Shown: positions 46,583-55,335, counted from the first letter of the stretch. The stretch: 64,000 bases of DNA from SHLQ01 sp964562985 (GCA_964562985.1 CAZLWE010000007.1:1-64000); one strand, 5' to 3'. Notes: generated by a model from the letters alone, not told the origin. Numbers and translations: made by a program.

Positions 46583-47500
46583 ATGGCAGCCAAGATCATC
46601 GATTGGGGAGACAACGAACGTCGCCTTACCGATCGGGTGAGCGTGCTCGCCGGACCGACGTCGGGCGCATACCCCAGCGGTAACTCGATCTTGGTGCGCG
46701 GTACGGGTGAGTCGATGGTGATCGATCCGTCGATCTCCGTGGTCGAGGTGGGCGGTGCGCCCGTGAAGGTCGACCTCGTCGTGAATTCGCACGGCCACGA
46801 GGATCACATGGCGGGGAACGGGCTCTTTGCCGACGCGCACGTGCACATCCACGAACGCGATCTCGCCGCGGCCCAAAGCCTCGACGGGCTCCTGAACGTC
46901 TTCGGCTTCAAAGATGCCGAGACCAGAGCGACCGTTGGAGTGCAGTTCACCGAAGAGATGCACTTTGCGCCTCGCCCCGACGCCGAGGGCTTTTCCGATG
47001 GTCATATCTTTGACCTCGGCGAGGTGAGTGTTACCGCCAAACACTTGCCGGGCCACACCCTTGGGCACAGCGGCTTCTTCATCGACGGCGGGGTGTTCTT
47101 CCTCTCCGACATCGACCTCACTGGATTTGGCCCGTACTACGGCGACGTATGGAGCGATCTCGAGCAGTTCGAACAATCGCTCATCGAGGTTCGAGACGTC
47201 GAGGCCGATTACTACGTCACCTTCCATCAGAAGGGTGTGATCGAAGGACGTGAAACATTCGTCGAGATGCTCGACAAGTTCCATTCGGTTATCGGTCGCC
47301 GTCACGACGAGATGCTCGCCTTCCTCGTCGAACCCAGGACCCTCACCGACATGGTTGGGCATCGGTTTGTGTACCGCCCCCATGTCGACATCCCCTTCGT
47401 TGACGCGGTTGAAAAGCGAACCGCCGATCTACATATCCAGCGGATGCTCACTCGTGGCGAGGCTGAGGAAGTCGAGCCCGGAAGATTCAAGACGGTCTAG
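46583..47500 (+). CDS. MBL-fold metallo-hydrolase, partner of mycothiol-dependent formaldehyde oxidation
   Basis: A 305-residue beta-lactamase-fold hydrolase with the metal motif S-H-G-H-E-D-H at about residue 72 (H-x-H-x-D-H), G-H-T-L-G-H-S near 158 and D-I-D-L-T-G-F-G. In mycobacteria an MBL-fold gene (Rv2260) lies next to the mycothiol formaldehyde dehydrogenase and is thought to hydrolyse the S-formylmycothiol product, like glyoxalase II. The same neighbourhood here supports that role. ATG at 46583; the frame extends seven codons further upstream. Confidence 0.88.
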   Translation: MAAKIIDWGDNERRLTDRVSVLAGPTSGAYPSGNSILVRGTGESMVIDPSISVVEVGGAPVKVDLVVNSHGHEDHMAGNGLFADAHVHIHERDLAAAQSLDGLLNVFGFKDAETRATVGVQFTEEMHFAPRPDAEGFSDGHIFDLGEVSVTAKHLPGHTLGHSGFFIDGGVFFLSDIDLTGFGPYYGDVWSDLEQFEQSLIEVRDVEADYYVTFHQKGVIEGRETFVEMLDKFHSVIGRRHDEMLAFLVEPRTLTDMVGHRFVYRPHVDIPFVDAVEKRTADLHIQRMLTRGEAEEVEPGRFKTV

Positions 47501-47504
47501 TGCG

Positions 47505-48743
47505 ATGAAGAATTGGGGAGGCAACATCGACTACGCCGACGCCGTTGTTCGGTCACCAACCTCCATCGATGAACTTGCTGAGGCCGTCGCCTCTGCAACC
47601 GCATGTCGAGCGCTGGGTTCGCGGCACTCGTTCAACCGCATCGCAGCAGCGGACACCCTGATCGATACCTCGCAGATGCCGGCCGACGTAACGGTCGCGC
47701 GGGACGGTCGCTCGGCGAGAGTCAGTGGACCGGCGACCTACGCGGCGCTTGCGAACGCGCTCAACGAGCACGACCTGGCGCTGCCCAACATGGCATCGCT
47801 TCCGCACATCTCGGTGGCGGGCGCCATCTCCACCGGCACGCATGGTTCCGGCGATCGCAACCAGAACCTGGCAGCGTCGGTATCGGCGATCCAGATTCTG
47901 ACGGGGGCGGGAGAAGTCGTTGAGCTTGGTCGTGGTGATCGAGACTTCGAAGGTGCGGTTGTCGGGCTGGGTGCGCTTGGGGTGATCACCGAGGTGACAG
48001 TGGACGTCGTGGCGACATTCGACGTGGAGCAGACGGTGTACGAAGGGGCATCCCTAGAGGTTCTTGCAGGCTCGGTCGACGCTGCCTTCGCTGCGGGGTA
48101 TTCGGTGAGCGTGTTCACCCACTGGTCGGGTCAGGCCGACCAGGTTTGGGTGAAGGCGAGAGTTGGCGCTGACGTGCCGGCGGAGTGCGCCGCGTTTTTA
48201 GACACGCTGACGCCAGCGCCCGTGAGGCGTCATCCGGTGGTCGAGCTCGATGCATCTGGCTGCACGGAGCAATTGGGTATCTCTGGCCGTTGGTCGGACC
48301 GCCTGCCACACTTTCAGATGGGGTTCACCCCGAGCGCTGGCGACGAGATTCAGTCGGAGTTCTTCGTCGACCGTCTCTATGCCGCGAGCGCGATCGAAAC
48401 GATGAGCGGAATCGGGCCTGACATCGCCGAGGCTTTGATGGTCGGTGAGATCCGTACCGTAGCCCACGACGATCTCTGGATGAGCCCACACTCAGGACGT
48501 GACTCGCTCGCCTTCCACTTCACGTGGCATCCGGGGCAAGCCGCGGCTGAGGATGCCGCCCGGCGCGTGGCGGATGCGCTGAGCCCATTCGGCGTGCGCC
48601 CGCACTGGGGCAAAGTGTTCGACCCGGCCCAGATCGATTGGGCGCAGTACCCGCGCCGTGCCGACTTCCTCGCGCTGGTCGAGCGGCTAGACCCTGGTCG
48701 GGTCTTCCGCAACGAGTGGTTTAACGAGGTAGTTGCTCGCTAG
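47505..48743 (+). CDS. Alditol oxidase (AldO-like), FAD-linked
   Basis: A 412-residue vanillyl-alcohol-oxidase-fold flavoprotein. It opens with N-W-G-G-N-I-D-Y, followed by A-L-G-S-R-H-S-F-N, where the His is the covalent FAD site, and later G-A-I-S-T-G-T-H-G-S-G. The pattern and length match Streptomyces alditol oxidase, which oxidises xylitol, sorbitol or glycerol at the terminal carbon, producing H2O2. The D-arabinono-lactone oxidase C-terminal domain is present. Starts four bases after the MBL gene, suggesting co-transcription, although a functional link is unclear. Its stop codon shares CTAG with the convergent Lin0512 gene. Confidence 0.9.
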   Translation: MKNWGGNIDYADAVVRSPTSIDELAEAVASATACRALGSRHSFNRIAAADTLIDTSQMPADVTVARDGRSARVSGPATYAALANALNEHDLALPNMASLPHISVAGAISTGTHGSGDRNQNLAASVSAIQILTGAGEVVELGRGDRDFEGAVVGLGALGVITEVTVDVVATFDVEQTVYEGASLEVLAGSVDAAFAAGYSVSVFTHWSGQADQVWVKARVGADVPAECAAFLDTLTPAPVRRHPVVELDASGCTEQLGISGRWSDRLPHFQMGFTPSAGDEIQSEFFVDRLYAASAIETMSGIGPDIAEALMVGEIRTVAHDDLWMSPHSGRDSLAFHFTWHPGQAAAEDAARRVADALSPFGVRPHWGKVFDPAQIDWAQYPRRADFLALVERLDPGRVFRNEWFNEVVAR

Positions 48744-49084
48744 TCGTCGCCCTCGAAGCTGACGAGAATCGCGGCGTTGGCCATGACGATGCCGTCGGGG
48801 GAACCTTCGGCTGGGATATCGAGCCCGCCCAACGTGGGGGTGACCGTGGCAGTGCCGTACGGGATCTCCGAGGCGACCGCTTCAATGTCGATCTCGTCGG
48901 GCTTTTGTACGCCGATAACCACCTCGACGTACATGTCGTCGCGGGTCTTGTCGGTCACTTTGAAGAAATTGAGGCTGCTATGACGTAACGCGTCGGACAC
49001 GGCTCGACGCGCTGCCTTGGTGTAGTCCCAGCCGTGGACGTCGACGCCCATGCCCATTTCGGTGATCCATCGTTGCTTGGCCAT
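48740..49084 (-). CDS. Lin0512 family protein
   Basis: A 114-residue protein of the Lin0512 family (PF09585), uncharacterised, with a small ring-forming alpha/beta fold. Seen: G-M-G-V-D-V-H-G-W-D-Y-T-K-A-A-R-R-A-V near the N terminus, L-R-H-S-S-L, V-V-I-G-V-Q-K-P, and G-T-A-T-V-T-P-T-L-G-G-L. Start: ATG at 49084, since the long upstream frame overlaps the Lrp gene and looks like a shadow. It is downstream of, and in the same direction as, the Lrp regulator (11 bp gap). Confidence 0.85.
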   Translation of the reverse strand: MAKQRWITEMGMGVDVHGWDYTKAARRAVSDALRHSSLNFFKVTDKTRDDMYVEVVIGVQKPDEIDIEAVASEIPYGTATVTPTLGGLDIPAEGSPDGIVMANAAILVSFEGDD

Positions 49085-49095
49085 AGCTGGGCAGG

Positions 49096-49566
49096 CTAGC
49101 GAGGTTGGAGGTCGAGCGTCGTGGTGTCGGTGACCTTGCGGATCGCGAAGCTGCTTCGCACTCTGGTCACACCTGGAAGCACAGCCAGGTACTCGCGGTG
49201 AACGGTTTCGTAATCGGTGACGTCGGCGCAGGTGACATGGACCAAATAGTCGGCGTCGCCGGCCATCAGGTGACAACTCTGCACATTGGGAACCTCCACA
49301 ATCTTGGCTTCGAAGTCGTCGAGTAGATCTTCGCGCTGGGACTCGAGGGAGATCTCGATGAACACCGATACGCCGCGACCCACCAGTTCTCGGTTTACGA
49401 GCGCGGCATACCGGGCGATCACTCCGTCCGTCTCCAGCGCGCGAACACGGCGGTGGCATGCCGAGGGCGATAGGCCGATCCTGTCGGCGAGGTCGGCGTT
49501 GGTGATGCGGCCATCATGTTGTAGAGCGTTCAAAATGGCAAGATCGGTTCTGTCTAAGTTAATCAT
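49096..49566 (-). CDS. Lrp/AsnC-family transcriptional regulator (AldR-like)
   Basis: A 156-residue regulator with the AsnC helix-turn-helix (I-L-N-A-L-Q-H-D-G-R-I-T-N-A-D-L-A, then L-S-P-S-A-C-H-R-R-V-R-A-L-E) at residues ~8-55, followed by an RAM amino-acid-binding domain with D-Y-L-V-H-V near residue 107. It is divergent from alanine dehydrogenase. The arrangement is the same as aldR-ald in mycobacteria, where the regulator senses alanine, so alanine-dependent control of ald is the natural reading. A 20-bp inverted repeat lies between them. Confidence 0.93.
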   Translation of the reverse strand: MINLDRTDLAILNALQHDGRITNADLADRIGLSPSACHRRVRALETDGVIARYAALVNRELVGRGVSVFIEISLESQREDLLDDFEAKIVEVPNVQSCHLMAGDADYLVHVTCADVTDYETVHREYLAVLPGVTRVRSSFAIRKVTDTTTLDLQPR

Positions 49567-49610
49567 CGGGAGGAATAGCTTCTAAGTCGAACATACATAG
49601 AAGAATCTTC

Positions 49611-49630
49611 GCATATAGCTACATATATGC
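49611..49630. promoter_or_regulatory. Lrp/AldR operator candidate
   Basis: GCATATA and TATATGC arms around six bases form an AT-rich 20-bp inverted repeat, midway between the divergent Lrp and ald start codons. AT-rich palindromes of this type are usual Lrp-family binding sites. A nearby GCAATATTTGC (49630-49640) may be a second half-site. Confidence 0.6.
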
Positions 49631-49720
49631 GCAATATTTGCAACCACCCACCAGTCGTATCGACGTACCGTTGGTGATACGAACCTGAACGACAGGTCGA
49701 GCACAGCGGAGGTGAATCCC

Positions 49721-50848
49721 ATGCGAATCGGAGTACCGAAAGAAATCAAGAATCACGAACAGCGGGTGGGGCTCACCCCCGGCAGCGTCGACGAACTCAC
49801 ACGTCGCGGCCACTCCGTACTCGTTGAAACGAACGCTGGCGCGGGCATTGGTGCAACCGACGATGCCTACGTTGTCGCCGGTGCCGAGATAGCCCAGGAC
49901 GCTTCGGCGGTCTTTGACGGATCTGAATTGATCGTCAAGGTCAAGGAGCCACAAGCAGTTGAGCGCGCCATGCTGCGCGAAGACCACACGCTCTTTACGT
50001 ATCTACACCTTGCTCCGGACCCCGAGCAGACCAAAGATCTGGTCGATAGCGGTGCAATATGCATCGCGTATGAAACCGTGACCGACGAGAAGGGCGGACT
50101 CCCCCTTCTCGCCCCGATGTCGAAGGTCGCAGGCCGTATGTCGATCCAAGCCGCGGCCAACTACTTGCAACAGCCCAACGGCGGCTCGGGAAAGCTCATT
50201 GGTGGTGTTCCCGGTGTCGCGCCGGCCCACGTCGTAATCATCGGTGGAGGCGTCGTTGGTCAACACGCTGCCGAGATGGCGATCGGCCTCGGTGGAAAGG
50301 TCACCATTCTCGACCGCAGCAACGACGTACTCGACCACGTCGAAGCCCGCTGGGGAGCATCGGTTACCACGCTCTACTCGACCAGCGCTGCTCTCGAAAA
50401 TGCCGTTGCATCTGCTGATGTGGTGATTGGAGCCGTTCTCGTCAAGGGCGCCACCGCACCGAAGCTCGTCACTGCCGACATGGTTCGCGGAATGGGAGCG
50501 GGATCGGTTCTCGTCGACGTGGCCATCGATCAAGGAGGAGCGTTCGAAACTTCGTACGCCACCACCCATCAGGATCCGGTCTACATGGTCGATGACGTCG
50601 TCCACTACGCCGTGGCCAACATGCCAGGCGCTGTTCCTCGCACGTCGACGTACGCGCTGAACAACGCAACCTTGCCGTTCACCATCGCACTAGCCGATAT
50701 GGGACCCAAGGCAGCCATGTTGGCTCTGTCACACCTTCGTAGCGGGCTCAACGTGAGCGCCGGTCGCGTGACCGAACCACACGTTGCCGAGGCACTCGGC
50801 TATGACCACACCCACATTGACGACGCGGTTGCCGAACTAGCGGCTTAG
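49721..50848 (+). CDS. ald: Alanine dehydrogenase
   Basis: A 375-residue NAD-dependent enzyme converting L-alanine to pyruvate and ammonium reversibly; hexameric and cytoplasmic in the family. It begins M-R-I-G-V-P-K-E-I-K-N-H-E-Q-R-V-G-L-T-P, with the substrate-binding K-V-K-E-P-Q near residue 74, and has Rossmann G-G-G-V-V-G-Q-H-A near 178 and N-M-P-G-A-V-P-R-T-S near 300. ATG at 49721 is chosen over GTG at 49712 because GGAGG (49708-49712) is then eight bases upstream. Controlled, by position, by the divergent Lrp protein. Its stop overlaps the convergent phosphotransferase stop (TTAG). Confidence 0.97.
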   Translation: MRIGVPKEIKNHEQRVGLTPGSVDELTRRGHSVLVETNAGAGIGATDDAYVVAGAEIAQDASAVFDGSELIVKVKEPQAVERAMLREDHTLFTYLHLAPDPEQTKDLVDSGAICIAYETVTDEKGGLPLLAPMSKVAGRMSIQAAANYLQQPNGGSGKLIGGVPGVAPAHVVIIGGGVVGQHAAEMAIGLGGKVTILDRSNDVLDHVEARWGASVTTLYSTSAALENAVASADVVIGAVLVKGATAPKLVTADMVRGMGAGSVLVDVAIDQGGAFETSYATTHQDPVYMVDDVVHYAVANMPGAVPRTSTYALNNATLPFTIALADMGPKAAMLALSHLRSGLNVSAGRVTEPHVAEALGYDHTHIDDAVAELAA

Positions 50849-51723
50849 TTGTCGTCCAACACTCTTGTCAGAGTGCTCTCGCCAATTCGCCGCAGCGTTT
50901 CGTTGTCGGCGCTTTTGGCCACATAGGTGACGCCGAAGTAGAGGGCCCACGCGCGGCTTCGATTCCATGTGTGGACGTCGTTGATCGAGAGTGCTTTGCG
51001 GAATGCCTCGCGTTCTGATTGGTCAAACATCATCCACGCGATCGCGAAATCGGTCGCCGGGTCACCAGCACAAAGATCGCCGAAGTCAATGACGGCGCTT
51101 AGTCGACCGGCGCGCACGAGTGCGTTTCGTGGGTGAAGGTCGCCGTGGATCCAAAGCGGATCGCCACCCCAAGTGGGAGTACCCGCGAGCTTTTCCCACA
51201 GTTCCCGGATCTCGGGGCCACGATCGGTTTCGAAGGCGTTGAGGTTGCTGTACAGCGAATCCGTTCGCTCCGGGAGGGCAACACCGCGATAGGGGTTCTT
51301 CGGCGCATCCTCAGGTGCCGGAACGTGGAGGGCGTTCACGAACTCGGCGATGTCCTCGATGATGAGGTCGGTCTTGATCGGCGCGTGCGCGAGCGGCACA
51401 CCCTGCAACCACGGGACCACGCTCCAATGCCATGAGTAACCAAACGCCGGACTGCCGGCAAACGTTGGAGTCGGAATGGGCACCGGCAACTGCGCTTCAA
51501 GCTCCGGAAGCCAACGCTGCTCGTTCTCGAGCAGTTTGGCGGATGCTTCTCGACGCGGGAGCCGCACGGCGTGGCTGGAACCAACTCGGTGGACCTCGTT
51601 GTCCCAGCCTGCTCCGACCAACTCCAGGGGCTCATTTGCGAGCTCAGGAACGAAATCGCTCAGGAGCGTGTGGATCAACTCGTGTGTGATCGCTACGTCG
51701 GCGGCGGGGGTGTTCTTCGGCAT
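50845..51723 (-). CDS. Aminoglycoside phosphotransferase-family protein (macrolide-kinase-like)
   Basis: A 292-residue kinase-like protein of the APH family. The nucleotide-binding segment D-N-E-V-H-R-V-G...V-R-L-P-R-R is near residue 45, the catalytic loop is W-I-H-G-D-L-H-P-R-N-A-L near 195, and the metal-binding D-F-G-D-L-C-A-G-D-P follows. Sequence details (G-W-D-N, P-R-R-E-A) are typical of the Mph-like subgroup, but chromosomal homologues in soil and marine actinobacteria often act on metabolites. Resistance is not implied. Convergent with ald. Confidence 0.85.
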   Translation of the reverse strand: MPKNTPAADVAITHELIHTLLSDFVPELANEPLELVGAGWDNEVHRVGSSHAVRLPRREASAKLLENEQRWLPELEAQLPVPIPTPTFAGSPAFGYSWHWSVVPWLQGVPLAHAPIKTDLIIEDIAEFVNALHVPAPEDAPKNPYRGVALPERTDSLYSNLNAFETDRGPEIRELWEKLAGTPTWGGDPLWIHGDLHPRNALVRAGRLSAVIDFGDLCAGDPATDFAIAWMMFDQSEREAFRKALSINDVHTWNRSRAWALYFGVTYVAKSADNETLRRIGESTLTRVLDDN

Positions 51724-51790
51724 CGTTTCTCTACCTACAACCGTACGCTTCCGAGCGATGGCGTGGTTGTATTCGGACGGTGAGTGCTTT

Positions 51791-52993
51791 TTACTCGGCG
51801 ATGCGGATGATGCTGTTGTCGAGGCGGGATCGGTCTTGGACCTTGTCCAGTGCGATCAACACGTCGACGATTGCATCCAACTCGGCAAAGAAGTCGCCCT
51901 CGTTACCAACGAAGTTCGGCTTGGGGATAGCGCTCGCATCGTTGCTCTTGAGAGCACAGCACGAAACAAGTGCTGCTCGGTACTCGAGTTCGTTCGACTG
52001 GATCCATTGGATGGCCTGCTCGATCGAAGTGTTCAACCGTTCGGCGACCGCTTCGTTGTTGTCGATCCAGGTGTTTGATGCGACCACTACCGAGTTAGCG
52101 CAGCGGTTGGATCCGCAGAGCTCGCGATCGAGGTTGGCCACGATCGTTATCGGGACGTCGAGACTGTCGATTTCGTTCTCGCCAAGCAGGCGGGTGGTGT
52201 TTGGTTCTGCGAACACACCGCCGTCGAGGGTTCCGAGCTGTAGTGCAGCCTTCAGGTTGACCGCATCGGATTCGACGAGGGTGAGTCCTTCGGCCTGGTC
52301 GACGTCGGCGGTCTCGTCGGTGTTTGAGGACTCTTCTTCTGCCTCCTCGGTGCTCGAGGGGGTAGCTGAGGTGCTGCCGTCGAAGACGGGGGCGTCCCCG
52401 CACTCGGAGCTGCGAAGCATCTCGCGCAAAGCGATTGCCTGAAGCGAGGTCGTAGAGTCGACGCCGATATTGAGGCCGACGAGATCACAACCGTCCCATG
52501 TGTCGAGGACTTGGTTGTCGAGGGCGGTTGGAACGACGAGGCTCATGGTTCCACGCTCGGCGGATCCACCACTCGTGCCATCGATGTAGGCGATGAGCGA
52601 AATATCTGCGCGGGCGTTGGCGATACGGGTCAGGGCAGTCGCAGAGGATTCCACCGCAACCTGGGCCAGGTTCTGGCGCATCGTTGCAGCGAGGTCGTCG
52701 GCATCGGTCACCGGCAAGAAGTCGACGGCAATTCCGTTCGCCTCGAAGAACCCTTCGGCATCAGCAATCCACAGCGGCGACGCATTGATGTCACCACGCG
52801 CTGCAACGATCAAACGGTCAAGTGCAGGTCCACTCTCTTCGACAACTTCTTCGATCGCTTCAGTTCCCTCAACGGAGGCGAGGTTCTCAGGAGCGTCGCC
52901 CGCGCTAACGGCAGTGTTTTGTTGTGCGCATGCTGAAGCTACGAGCGCGAGCAGCGTACACAGGGCAAGTAATCGTGAAAGCCGACGTTCCAT
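51791..52993 (-). CDS. ABC transporter substrate-binding lipoprotein (nitrate/sulfonate/taurine type)
   Basis: A 400-residue lipoprotein: basic start M-E-R-R-L-S-R-L, a hydrophobic segment and lipobox L-V-A-S-A-C near residues 15-20, then an NMT1/SsuA-like periplasmic-binding fold (P-L-W-I-A-D-A-E-G-F-F-E-A-N-G-I and A-I-A-L-R-E-M-L). A ~40-residue acidic insertion (S-T-E-E-A-E-E-E-S-S-N-T-D) interrupts the fold. The usual ATPase and permease genes are not adjacent, so it is an orphan binding protein in this window. ATG at 52993 chosen over 53023 since it starts the signal peptide. Confidence 0.82.
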   Translation of the reverse strand: MERRLSRLLALCTLLALVASACAQQNTAVSAGDAPENLASVEGTEAIEEVVEESGPALDRLIVAARGDINASPLWIADAEGFFEANGIAVDFLPVTDADDLAATMRQNLAQVAVESSATALTRIANARADISLIAYIDGTSGGSAERGTMSLVVPTALDNQVLDTWDGCDLVGLNIGVDSTTSLQAIALREMLRSSECGDAPVFDGSTSATPSSTEEAEEESSNTDETADVDQAEGLTLVESDAVNLKAALQLGTLDGGVFAEPNTTRLLGENEIDSLDVPITIVANLDRELCGSNRCANSVVVASNTWIDNNEAVAERLNTSIEQAIQWIQSNELEYRAALVSCCALKSNDASAIPKPNFVGNEGDFFAELDAIVDVLIALDKVQDRSRLDNSIIRIAE

Positions 52994-53057
52994 ACAACTG
53001 CTATCGGCTCCAAAAGGGGGCACCGTAAGGAGTTATTCAAGGATTCGCGCAGAGGGA

Positions 53058-54545
53058 CTAGGCCGTGGGCGGAGTAGGACCGACGGTGTAGGTGAAGCTG
53101 CGCCGTCCCGCTTCTACGGTCATGCCTGCCTTGAGCGTGGTGCTTTGGCCCGAACGCATCTTGGTTCGGGTCTGCCGTTCGTCACTTGTGACCGTGTAGG
53201 TGCCTCCGTTGGACATCATGTCGACGATCTCTACGTCCCAGCCGCTGAGGCGCAGTTCCAAGTGAAGGTCGTCCACGCCACCCTCACCGTCATCGAATCG
53301 AATAATGGTGGCAGGTTCGCCAGCCACGCTATAGCCGGCTGGAACGTCGGAGCCGATTGCTGCGGGACGTTCGATCACGAGTTGGGCTCCATCATCGAAG
53401 GTCAGCGTTCCGAGTGGTGGGCGATCGCCGGTGTCCTCGGCGGCATCGGGTTCGATGCGTGCGCCGCAGGTCATGCACGGAGAGCCGCCGGGCTTTGTGA
53501 GGTGGCCGTGGGGGCATCGAACGCCCTGTAGTTGTGGACGAGTTTGGGTTAGAGAGGCGACGGGCGATGGCTCGGCTGGTTGCGTAGCCTCCACGTCGTT
53601 CGGTGGCGCAAGTCCTTGTGCTGTGTCGCTGGTGCCCTGGTCGAGCATCTCATCGGAATGGCTTTCGCCCTGTGCGTCATCGATAAGGTCTGGACGGTCG
53701 AAGACCGATGCACTTTCGTCCATCGCTGTTTCGTCTTCATTTGCCGAAGGCGCAGGCTCGGTCTCCTCATCAGCAGCTGGAATACGCTGATCGAGTCGGG
53801 TGAAGAGCCCCGATCCGGCGAGGCTAGCTGCGCCGGCGGCGACACCAGACGGTGTAGCCGCAATAGGTGGTGTCGCGGGAGTTGGCTCTGGTTCGGGGGT
53901 TGCTTCGAGGGCAGGCTCTGGCTCTGGTTCGGGGGTTGCTTCGAGGGCAGGCTCTGGCTCTGGTGTGGGTGTTGACTCCGCTTCAGCAACTTCTGGATCG
54001 GACGCAGTCTCAACTTGGGATGCGTCGACATCGGCCTGAGGCTCGGATTGCATCTCGTCGTTCCATCGACCAGACGCTGGCATTGGTCCGTCCGTATCGA
54101 GCATGAATCCACCAGCTGGGACCACGCCATCTCGAAGGACGCCGACGATCGGAGAATCCGACTGTGCTCCAGCCATGACCTTCTCGACCGTGCCGTGAAG
54201 AGTTACATCGATCCAGGTGCTCGACTCCGAGCCGTCGAGGACCGTCTCGGAGGAATCGATGACGAGGGACAAGGCTGTATCGCCAAAGACGAACGCGGCG
54301 ACGCGATCGTCCTCAATCGATACGCAGGCGATCGTTGGGTGGGAGTCGTATCCGACAGCATTGATCTCGGCGGTGAGTGTCCGGACGACTTCGGTCCATT
54401 CAACGGTCGCGAGCGCGTTCAGGCGCGCTACCAGCGTGTTGAGTTCCGACTCCTCACCATCCGCGAAAGCGGTGAGTCCTTGTAGGTGGGCCACAATTCC
54501 GGACCCTGTTGAGATATGTACCCCACGGTTCGCATCGAACGACAT
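53058..54545 (-). CDS. FHA-domain protein with zinc ribbon and Pro-Glu repeat linker
   Basis: A 495-residue cytoplasmic protein with no signal or membrane helix. The N-terminal ~150 residues are an alpha/beta domain I do not recognise. The middle is a long acidic linker with Pro-Glu-rich 12-residue repeats. A short zinc-binding region (R-C-P-H-G-H-L-T and C-M-T-C-G-A-R-I near 385) follows, and the C-terminal ~95 residues form an FHA-like domain (D-L-H-L-E-L-R-L-S-G-W-D-V-E-I-V-D near 430), a phosphothreonine reader. The domain order suggests a scaffold in Ser/Thr kinase signalling; no kinase is in the window. ATG at 54545 with GGAG five bases upstream. Confidence 0.8.
   Translation of the reverse strand: MSFDANRGVHISTGSGIVAHLQGLTAFADGEESELNTLVARLNALATVEWTEVVRTLTAEINAVGYDSHPTIACVSIEDDRVAAFVFGDTALSLVIDSSETVLDGSESSTWIDVTLHGTVEKVMAGAQSDSPIVGVLRDGVVPAGGFMLDTDGPMPASGRWNDEMQSEPQADVDASQVETASDPEVAEAESTPTPEPEPALEATPEPEPEPALEATPEPEPTPATPPIAATPSGVAAGAASLAGSGLFTRLDQRIPAADEETEPAPSANEDETAMDESASVFDRPDLIDDAQGESHSDEMLDQGTSDTAQGLAPPNDVEATQPAEPSPVASLTQTRPQLQGVRCPHGHLTKPGGSPCMTCGARIEPDAAEDTGDRPPLGTLTFDDGAQLVIERPAAIGSDVPAGYSVAGEPATIIRFDDGEGGVDDLHLELRLSGWDVEIVDMMSNGGTYTVTSDERQTRTKMRSGQSTTLKAGMTVEAGRRSFTYTVGPTPPTA
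53886..53965. repeat. In-frame 36-bp direct repeat coding a Pro-Glu-rich segment
   Basis: A 36-bp unit (containing ggttcgggggttgcttcg) occurs twice in tandem within the FHA gene, encoding the 12-residue repeat with P-E-P-E-P-A-L-E-A-T. It gives a flexible acidic linker and is a likely site of length variation. Confidence 0.75.
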
Positions 54546-54645
54546 GACATCTCCTTCATGAAATGCGTGGGCACCTATCGGCAACAACTCGCAGAATCCA
54601 AGAAAAAGCGGCATCGGTGATCGACCGCCAGCCAAACTTGTACTT

Positions 54646-55335
54646 ATGAAGACGATTGGCTTGCTTGGTGGGATGAGTTGGGAGTCCTCGGTGCACTACG
54701 AGGAGTTGATCAACACCGGAGTACGGGCACGACTCGGTGGCACGAACTCAGCCGACCTCATCTTGCGTAGCTACAACTTTGCCGACATTGAGGCGCTCCA
54801 AGAGCAAAGCGATTGGAGGGCGGCAGGAGCTCTTCTCGCGGAGGGCGCCAAAATGCTGGTCGACGCGGGCGCTCAAGTGATCGCCTTGTGCACGAACACG
54901 ATGCACATCGTTGCCGATGTTGTCGCCGATGCCACGGACGCGACGTTTGTGCACCTCGGCGATGTCACCGCATCGGCAATTCGTGCCGACGGCCACCACA
55001 CCGTGGGACTCCTCGGTACGCGCTTCACGATGGAGATGGACTTCTACCGGGAGCGTCTCGAATCTCATGGACTGACGATCCTGACCCCGAACGAAGATGA
55101 CCGAACCATCGTGCACGACGTGATCTATAACGAACTCGTGCAAGGCCAACTCAATCGAGAGAGCCGAGAAAATTATCTCGACATCATCGATCGACTCGGA
55201 TCCTCAGGAGCCCAAGGCGTGATCGCGGGCTGCACCGAAATCGAACTGCTCGTCGGCGCAGACGACATCTTCTTGCCGTACTATCCGACGACGCAGGTCC
55301 ACGCGGCCGCGATCGTTGACGCTGCACTCGCTTAG
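54646..55335 (+). CDS. Aspartate/glutamate racemase family protein
   Basis: A 229-residue PLP-independent racemase-fold protein. The two catalytic cysteines are visible in C-T-N-T-M-H near residue 84 and G-C-T-E-I near 198, and the start is I-G-L-L-G-G-M-S-W-E-S-S. This is the aspartate racemase (YgeA/RacX) subgroup rather than MurI. Broad-specificity racemases of the group make D-amino acids. It is divergent from the FHA gene and directly followed by an LLM oxidoreductase gene. Confidence 0.92.
   Translation: MKTIGLLGGMSWESSVHYEELINTGVRARLGGTNSADLILRSYNFADIEALQEQSDWRAAGALLAEGAKMLVDAGAQVIALCTNTMHIVADVVADATDATFVHLGDVTASAIRADGHHTVGLLGTRFTMEMDFYRERLESHGLTILTPNEDDRTIVHDVIYNELVQGQLNRESRENYLDIIDRLGSSGAQGVIAGCTEIELLVGADDIFLPYYPTTQVHAAAIVDAALA

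Noticed and set aside
50845..51723. Acquired antibiotic-resistance gene
   Set aside because: The kinase is APH-family, but there are no mobile-element signs around it and chromosomal homologues are common; resistance cannot be claimed.
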